Shown here: in pieces, positions 58,614-64,000 of the stretch
Position numbering within the stretch: the first letter of the stretch is position 1
Layout: the number at the start of each line of letters is the position of its first letter
NCBI GenBank assembly: GCA_021404785.1
Contig: QWHH01000007.1
Span: 1 to 64,000 of the forward strand
Length of the DNA stretch: 64,000 nucleotides
Origin: Lysobacterales bacterium PRO7
GTDB lineage: Bacteria > Pseudomonadota > Gammaproteobacteria > Xanthomonadales > Rhodanobacteraceae
Direction of reading: 5' to 3'
Translations under genes and position numbers: made by a program
The notes under the pieces: generated by a model
The model's input: only the letters and a program-made list of their open reading frames with translations
Databases searched by the model: none
Told to the model about the DNA's origin: nothing

Positions 58614-59681
58614 TCAGACGACAGCCATTTCCCGGTGACGGCCTAGCGCCCAGGCGACATGTTCGCGTACCAGCACGGACGGATGGTCCGCGCGCGATTT
58701 CAGGGCAATTGTGATGGCTGCACTTCGTGGAGCGTTGCCCATGGCGACCGCAATATTGCGCAGCCAGCATTCGTATCCGATACGGCGGATCGCCGAGCCT
58801 TCGGTGCGGGCGAGAAATTCCGATTCGCTCCAGCCGAACAAATCGGCCAGCGTAGCGCCGTCTAGGCCGTGGCGCACGGCGAAATCAGGCTCCACGCTTT
58901 TTTTTGCGAACTTGTTCCACGGGCATACGAGCTGGCAATCGTCGCAGCCGTAGATGCGATTGCCGATCAGCGGGCGCAACTCGACCGGAATGCTGCCGCG
59001 CAGTTCGATGGTCAGGTAGGAAATGCAGCGGCGCGCATCGAGTTGCTGCGGGCCGACGATGGCCTGGGTTGGGCAGACCTCGATGCAGCGTGTGCAGGTG
59101 CCGCAGTGATCGGTTGCAGGCGCGTCGCTGGGTAACGGCAAATCGGTATACAACTCGCCGAGAAAGAACCACGATCCGGCACGATGATCGATCAGGCAAG
59201 TGTGCTTGCCAATCCAGCCAAGCCCCGCATTGCGCGCCAGCGCTTTTTCCAGCACCGGGGCAGAGTCGGAAAACGCGCGGTAGCCGAACGGGCCGATTTC
59301 CTGCGTGATGCGATCGGCGAGTTTTTGCAGGCGCGCGCGCATGAGCTTGTGGTAATCGCGGCCCAGCGCGTAGCGCGAGACGTAGCCGAGGGTGGGATCG
59401 TCAAGTATTTCCCAACCATCGCGCGCGCGGGGTGGGTCGTAATCCATGCGCGCCGAGATCACGCGCACTGTACCGGGATGCAACTCTGCGGGACGGCTGC
59501 GTTTCGTGCCATGGCGCTGCATGTAATCCATCTCGCCGTGCCGACCCTGCGCCAGCCAGTCGAGCAGATGTGTTTCGTCGTCGAAGAGCTGCGTCGTGGT
59601 GATGCCGATTTGCGCGAAGCCTATTTCCACGCCCCAATGTTTGATCGCGCTGGCAAGTTCGATGTAGTCGGGCGAGTTCAT
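58614..59681 (-). CDS. queG: Epoxyqueuosine reductase
   Basis: 355 residues. It reduces epoxyqueuosine in tRNA to queuosine with cobalamin and two Fe-S clusters. The clusters are seen as CGTCTRCIEVCPTQAI and CDDCQLVCPWN, and the N-terminal B12-binding part holds YHKLMRARLQKLAD and GKHTCLID. A C-terminal HEAT-like region ends the protein. The ATG at 59679-59681 is chosen from the family start MNSPDYIELA. Divergent from nnr. Confidence 0.95.
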   Translation of the reverse strand: MNSPDYIELASAIKHWGVEIGFAQIGITTTQLFDDETHLLDWLAQGRHGEMDYMQRHGTKRSRPAELHPGTVRVISARMDYDPPRARDGWEILDDPTLGYVSRYALGRDYHKLMRARLQKLADRITQEIGPFGYRAFSDSAPVLEKALARNAGLGWIGKHTCLIDHRAGSWFFLGELYTDLPLPSDAPATDHCGTCTRCIEVCPTQAIVGPQQLDARRCISYLTIELRGSIPVELRPLIGNRIYGCDDCQLVCPWNKFAKKSVEPDFAVRHGLDGATLADLFGWSESEFLARTEGSAIRRIGYECWLRNIAVAMGNAPRSAAITIALKSRADHPSVLVREHVAWALGRHREMAVV

Positions 59682-59704
59682 GGCACAAAGTATAAACTTG
59701 CAGG

Positions 59705-61180
59705 ATGAGTACTCGTTTGTATACCGCCGCACAGGTGCGCGAACTCGACCGCCATGCGATCGAGGATTTGGGGATAGCCGGTTTCGACCTCATGCAGCGC
59801 GCCGCCGGCGCGGCATGGCGCGTGCTCGCCGCGCGTTGGCCGCGGATTCGCAAAATCGCGGTGCTGTGCGGTGCCGGTAACAACGGCGGGGATGGTTATC
59901 TGCTGGCTTGTCAGGCGCGCGCGGCCGGGTTGCAAGTGGTCGTGCTTGCGCTGGGCGAACCGGCGACGACCGACGCCAGACGCGCGCGCGACGCCTGGCG
60001 CGATGCGGGTGGGGACATCGTCGTCGCTGAACCTGGCCTGCCGGCGGCTGATGTCTACGTCGATGCGATGCTCGGCACGGGCTTGCAGCGTCCGGTGGAA
60101 GGCGAACTCGCACGGGCAATTCAACATCTGAACGCGACCGGCAAGCCGGTGCTCGCTCTGGATGTTCCATCGGGCATCGACGCTGACACGGGCGCGGTGC
60201 TCGGCATTGCGGTACGCGCAGAAATCACGGTGAGCTTCATCGCGCGCAAGCGCGGACTGTCGACCGGCGCGGCGCTGGATTACTGCGGCGTCGTCGTGCT
60301 GGATCGTCTCGGATTGCCGGAAGAAGCGTTTGCCGATGTGGCTTTTGACGCGCGCCTGCTCGATCCACGCCGGATGGCGTCTTGGTTGCCGCCGCGCGCA
60401 CGCGGTGCGCACAAGGGCGATTTCGGCCATGTACTCGCGATCGGTGGCGATGCCGGCATGGGTGGTGCGATTCGTTTGTGCGCGGAGGCTGCGCTGCGCG
60501 TTGGCGCCGGTCTGGTCAGTGCCGCGACACGCGCGGAAAACATCATCGCCATCAATGCCGCGCGGCCCGAAGTGATGGCACATGCCGCAGGTGATGCCAT
60601 GGAAATGGCGCCATTGCTCGAGCGCGCGAGTGTGCTCGCGCTCGGGCCTGGGCTGGGCCAGTCCGATTGGAGCTGCAAGATCTGGCATGCAGCTCTGGGT
60701 TCGTTCAAGCCGGTAGTTGTCGATGCGGATGCGCTGAACCTGCTCGCCGCGCAGGTGATGGTATTGCCGCCGGAAAGCGTGATAACGCCGCATCCCGGCG
60801 AGGCGGCGCGTTTGCTCGGCTGCGCTACGCCGCAGATCGCCCGCGATCGCTTCGCCGCCGTGCGCGAACTCGCCGCGCGACACCGCTGCGTGGCCGTGCT
60901 CAAGGGCGCAGGCACCCTGATCGCGCACGAACAAGGCGACGTGGCGGTGTGCCCGTGGGGCAATCCGGGCATGGCCTCGGGCGGCATGGGCGATGTGTTG
61001 ACCGGAATCATCGCCGGATCGATGGCGCAGGGGCTCAATGCCTGGCGTGCGGCGCGACTGGGAGTCGCCTTGCACGCCCAGGCCGGCGATGCTGCTGCGC
61101 GAGATGGCGAGGCGGGAACGCTGGCCAGCGATTTGTTCGCGCATCTGCGTCGACTTCGAAATGGATTGACCGATGGCTGA
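59705..61180 (+). CDS. nnr: Bifunctional NAD(P)HX epimerase and dehydratase
   Basis: 491 residues. It repairs damaged NADH/NADPH hydrates. The N-terminal epimerase (YjeF-N, about 1-215) shows LCGAGNNGGDGY and LDVPSGIDADTG. The C-terminal dehydratase (YjeF-C, about 225-485) shows GHVLAIGGDAGMGGAIRL, DADALNLLA, TPHPGEAARLLG and NPGMASGGMGDVLTG. The reading frame overlaps tsaE by 8 bases, as in many gammaproteobacteria. Confidence 0.95.
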   Translation: MSTRLYTAAQVRELDRHAIEDLGIAGFDLMQRAAGAAWRVLAARWPRIRKIAVLCGAGNNGGDGYLLACQARAAGLQVVVLALGEPATTDARRARDAWRDAGGDIVVAEPGLPAADVYVDAMLGTGLQRPVEGELARAIQHLNATGKPVLALDVPSGIDADTGAVLGIAVRAEITVSFIARKRGLSTGAALDYCGVVVLDRLGLPEEAFADVAFDARLLDPRRMASWLPPRARGAHKGDFGHVLAIGGDAGMGGAIRLCAEAALRVGAGLVSAATRAENIIAINAARPEVMAHAAGDAMEMAPLLERASVLALGPGLGQSDWSCKIWHAALGSFKPVVVDADALNLLAAQVMVLPPESVITPHPGEAARLLGCATPQIARDRFAAVRELAARHRCVAVLKGAGTLIAHEQGDVAVCPWGNPGMASGGMGDVLTGIIAGSMAQGLNAWRAARLGVALHAQAGDAAARDGEAGTLASDLFAHLRRLRNGLTDG

Positions 61181-61676
61181 AATTGCCTTGAATGGGATCG
61201 ACGAGGATGCGCTTGTCGCGCTCGCACGCGAACTCGCGTCACGGGTGCGCAGTGGCGGCAGCATCCATCTGGCCGGACCGCTGGGTGCGGGCAAGACCAC
61301 GTTCGCGCGCGCCCTGCTGCGCGCTCTCGGAGCCGGCGCACGGATCAAGAGTCCGACCTACACCTTGATTGAAACTTACGCATTGGCCGGTCTGACCGTG
61401 CAGCATCTGGATCTTTACCGCATCGCTGCTGCCGAGGAACTGGAATGGCTCGGTTTGCGCGATCTCGCCGACGGCCCGGTCCTGTGGCTGATCGAATGGC
61501 CGGAGCGCGGCACGGGAGCCATTCCCGCGCCGGATTTGACGATCCGGCTGGCGCACGCGGACTCGGGTCGCGATGTTCATCTGCACGCCCACGGCGAAAA
61601 CGCAGCTGGCTGGCTGAAGGCCCTGCATATCGAATCCGATGTGAATTCAGGACAGCAGCTTAGCAGCGATTCCTGA
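61173..61676 (+). CDS. tsaE: tRNA threonylcarbamoyladenosine biosynthesis ATPase
   Basis: 167 residues. Walker A GPLGAGKT at 35-42, then SPTYTLIETY and LDLYRI, the family signatures. TsaE hydrolyses ATP to support t6A synthesis with TsaB and TsaD. It lies between nnr and the amidase, the widely conserved order. Confidence 0.94.
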   Translation: MAEIALNGIDEDALVALARELASRVRSGGSIHLAGPLGAGKTTFARALLRALGAGARIKSPTYTLIETYALAGLTVQHLDLYRIAAAEELEWLGLRDLADGPVLWLIEWPERGTGAIPAPDLTIRLAHADSGRDVHLHAHGENAAGWLKALHIESDVNSGQQLSSDS

Positions 61677-61764
61677 GTTAGGCGGGAGGTTAGTCGCGCA
61701 AATCATCGATTCATAAAGAGAAAATACTTGAAATTCGCGGTGGTTTTGCGTTTGAATATGCCGC

Positions 61765-63024
61765 ATGAGGGGAGTAGCGGCCCGAATCGGATGTTTTCTC
61801 GCCTGCGCAGCCGTGCTGGCCGCGCCGGCGCGGGCGGCAGAAATCCGATCTGTAAAGGCAAGCCAATCCGGCGACCGCGTGCGTGTCAGCTTCGATCTTT
61901 CTGGCATGGCGGACTACAAACTGTTCGAGATTGCCAATCCCGATCGACTGGTAATCGATGTGAGCGATGCCGCGATTGCGCGCGGATTTGTCGCGCCGGC
62001 TGCCACGGGCGTACTCAAGGGCGTGCGTACCGGTCGGCATGGCAAGGACGGCGCGCGCATCGTGCTGGACCTGTCCGCCGCGGCGCGGCCAAAAACCAGT
62101 GTACAGGCATACGGCAAGTCCGGCGCCTACCGGCTCATTGTGGATTTGTACACCAAGGAACGGGCCAGTGCAGTCAAGAGCATGGCAGCGCTCGCGGCCA
62201 AGCCGCGCGATGTGGTGGTTGCCATTGATGCCGGCCATGGCGGCGTGGACCCGGGCGCAACCGGTGCCGGCGGCACGCACGAAAAGGACATCACTCTGGC
62301 GGTGGCGCGCGATCTGGCCAAACTCATCGACAAGCAGTCGGGCATGCATGCCGTGCTCACGCGCGACAGCGACACCTTCATCCCGCTGCAGGAACGCTAT
62401 CAGAAGGCGCGCGAGGCCAAGGCCGACCTGTTCGTGTCGATCCACGCTGATGCGTATGCCAGCGGCGACGCACGCGGTTCGTCGGTGTGGGTGTTGTCGC
62501 CGCGCGGCGCGACCAACGAGGCGGCGCGCTGGCTGGCGGATCGCGAAAACCGTGCCGATCTCGTCGGTGGCGTCAAGCTCGAGGACAAGGACAACACACT
62601 GGCGGCGGTGCTGCTGGATCTTTCCCAGGGCGCGACCGCCGAGGCGAGTGATGCCGTGGCCAAGCGGGTCCTGCAAGCGCTTGCGAAGATTGGCCCGACC
62701 CATCGCGGCTTCGTGGAAAAGGCGAATTTTGTCGTGCTGCGTTCGCCGGATGTCCCCTCGATTCTGGTCGAGACCGCCTTCATCTCGAATCCTTCCGAAG
62801 AAAAGCGCCTGAAGAATCCCGCACAACGCCAAAAACTGGCAACGGCGATTCTCGATGGCGTGCGTGGCTATTTCGAGGCCACACCGCCGCCCGGCAGCCT
62901 GTTCGCGGCGAATGCGCGCCGTGACAAGCTGCGCAATGTCGCGCGTCGCGATAAAGCGCAATCCGATTCGGATGCCGCAGACCTTGCCGACGACACGGTC
63001 GCTTCGCGTAGTCCGAAATCCTGA
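61765..63024 (+). CDS. amiC: N-acetylmuramoyl-L-alanine amidase (AMIN + Amidase_3)
   Basis: 419 residues with a signal peptide ending APARA (about 24). An AMIN peptidoglycan-targeting domain occupies about 25-125. The zinc amidase (about 145-365) has IDAGHGG with the first His, SIHADA with the second and VETAF with the catalytic Glu. It splits septal peptidoglycan in the periplasm. No LysM domain is present, so AmiA/B/C cannot be told apart; the name is provisional. Gene order nnr-tsaE-ami is conserved, but mutL, usual next, is replaced by lon. Confidence 0.92.
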   Translation: MRGVAARIGCFLACAAVLAAPARAAEIRSVKASQSGDRVRVSFDLSGMADYKLFEIANPDRLVIDVSDAAIARGFVAPAATGVLKGVRTGRHGKDGARIVLDLSAAARPKTSVQAYGKSGAYRLIVDLYTKERASAVKSMAALAAKPRDVVVAIDAGHGGVDPGATGAGGTHEKDITLAVARDLAKLIDKQSGMHAVLTRDSDTFIPLQERYQKAREAKADLFVSIHADAYASGDARGSSVWVLSPRGATNEAARWLADRENRADLVGGVKLEDKDNTLAAVLLDLSQGATAEASDAVAKRVLQALAKIGPTHRGFVEKANFVVLRSPDVPSILVETAFISNPSEEKRLKNPAQRQKLATAILDGVRGYFEATPPPGSLFAANARRDKLRNVARRDKAQSDSDAADLADDTVASRSPKS

Positions 63025-63135
63025 AGCGCGCTTGAGCGCATCTTGAAAATCTGTCGGCGCGTCGTCACTTGACGAATCTTGCGCGTGCGCTCACGCTGCC
63101 CGTGGAGCCGCGCCACCTCGCCGACAGGAATCGCA

Positions 63136-64000
63136 ATGGAATCCAGCGTCAAGTCCGAAAAATCCTCTGCCATCGCCGAATTGCCGGTGCTGCCGCTGCG
63201 CGACGTGGTGGTCTACCCGCACATGGTGATTCCGCTGTTTGTCGGCCGCGAGAAATCCATGAAGGCGCTGGACATGACCATGGCCGGCGACAAGCGCATC
63301 CTGCTGGTCGCGCAACGCGGGGCGGATATCGACGACCCCAAGGCCGGCGATCTGTACCCGATCGGCACGGTCGCCAGCATCCTGCAATTGCTCAAGCTGC
63401 CTGATGGAACGGTCAAGGTTTTGGTCGAAGGCGGCACGCGCGCCGAGGTGGTGCGCTACGGCGAACGTGATGGCGTAATGACCGGCCACGTACGCGCGCT
63501 CGATCCTGCGTACACGCGTGGCGCGCGCGAGATCGAAGTTGTCGCGCGCACGGTGGTGTCGCAGTTCGAAAACTTCGTCAAGCTCAATCGCAAGATTCCA
63601 CCAGAGCTGCTGACCACGCTGGCCGGCATCGACGACGCCTCGCGCCTGGCCGATACGATAGCTGCGCACCTGTCGATCCGACTTGCCGACAAGCAGCGCC
63701 TGCTCGAGACGCCCGATGTCGCCGATCGCCTGGAAATGCTGATCGGTTTCGTCGAAGGCGAGATCGACGTTCAGCAGATCGAAAAACGCATCCGCGGCCG
63801 TGTCAAGACGCAGATGGAGAAGAGCCAGCGCGAGTATTACCTCAATGAACAGATGAAGGCGATCCAGAAGGAACTGGGCGACAACGAGGAAGCGCCGAAC
63901 GAAGTCGAGGAACTCGGCAAGAAAATCGAAAAGGCAGGCATGCCCAAGCCGGTCGAGAAGAAGGCGCGCGCGGAGCTCAACAAGCTCAAGCAGATGTCGC
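63136..64000 (+). CDS. lon: ATP-dependent protease Lon, N-terminal part
   Basis: Partial; 288 codons before the window ends. The LON substrate-binding domain is seen: LPVLPLRDVVVYPHMVIPLFVG and REKSMKALD, then RGRVKTQMEKSQREYYLNEQMKAIQKELG of the central helical part. The AAA+ and Ser-Lys protease domains lie beyond the edge. The ATG at 63136 follows GACAGGAAT. A CTTGAAA at 63042-63048 could be a heat-shock -35, but no matching -10 was found. Confidence 0.96.
   Translation, partial: MESSVKSEKSSAIAELPVLPLRDVVVYPHMVIPLFVGREKSMKALDMTMAGDKRILLVAQRGADIDDPKAGDLYPIGTVASILQLLKLPDGTVKVLVEGGTRAEVVRYGERDGVMTGHVRALDPAYTRGAREIEVVARTVVSQFENFVKLNRKIPPELLTTLAGIDDASRLADTIAAHLSIRLADKQRLLETPDVADRLEMLIGFVEGEIDVQQIEKRIRGRVKTQMEKSQREYYLNEQMKAIQKELGDNEEAPNEVEELGKKIEKAGMPKPVEKKARAELNKLKQMS

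Noticed and set aside
63042-63135. A heat-shock promoter for lon
   Set aside because: CTTGAAA resembles a sigma-32 -35, but no CCCCAT-like -10 stands at the correct distance.

Overview
The window is about 63 percent G+C chromosomal DNA from a gammaproteobacterium of the Xanthomonadales, most probably Rhodanobacteraceae (Dokdonella/Rhodanobacter-like). This rests on gene content and protein style: MetX-MetB pairing, an OxyR-KatG pair, a dapA-bamC pair, and secreted proteins carrying a short 'IF-x-DGF' motif that I associate with this group. Taxonomy is an inference; there is no rRNA gene here. The window carries one tRNA gene, no insertion sequence, no CRISPR array and no recognisable prophage.

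Region 1 (1-4806, minus strand) is the most unusual part. A tetrapyrrole-methylase-fold methyltransferase that resembles the split-borosin alpha-N-methyltransferase SonM is followed by two small paralogous proteins. Each has a SonA/Nif11-like N-terminal helix region, a short hydrophobic or turn-like stretch and a lysine-rich PAKK tail. Each small gene is followed by a gene for a periplasmic TPR sensor with one membrane segment; the complete copy ends in a GGDEF domain and the second runs off the window. The reading offered is a candidate split-borosin RiPP locus with duplicated precursor/sensor modules.

Region 2 (5067-13564, plus) holds two large secreted proteins: a BNR/VPS10-like beta-propeller and a 1868-residue subtilase with a PA insertion and two tandem DUF11-like repeats. 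Both carry the IF-x-DGF motif and have hairpins in their leaders.

Region 3 (13617-23825) is mostly housekeeping: a nucleoside deaminase and glnS, two glycosyltransferases, a DUF2007 protein, a GST and an EamA transporter. Then comes a methionine operon behind a promoter overlapped by met-box-like repeats. Its metX is interrupted by a frameshift; metB is intact. An M23 peptidase follows.

Region 4 (23829-30253) is an oxidative-stress block: rubrerythrin, an Fe-S (CCG-domain) protein, DUF3501 and an anchored unknown, all downstream of a good OxyR-type operator, then oxyR divergent from katG.

Region 5 (30272-42079) contains a lipoprotein esterase, an orphan Pycsar-effector-like membrane protein, a 1372-residue two-part envelope protein, prmC, a polytopic membrane protein, dxs and a CLC channel with CBS domains.

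Region 6 (42152-50128) is accessory: an HNH nuclease, an A+T-rich secreted unknown, a small-molecule or RNA methyltransferase, a secreted zinc metalloprotease coupled to a tiny periplasmic protein, thiD and an outer-membrane protein.

Region 7 (50139-64000) is conserved core: PIN-PhoH, bcp, gcvR-like, dapA-bamC, fdxA, tRNA-Glu(CUC), pcnB-folK-panB-panC, queG, nnr-tsaE-amidase and the start of lon. A possible small RNA lies between panC and queG.
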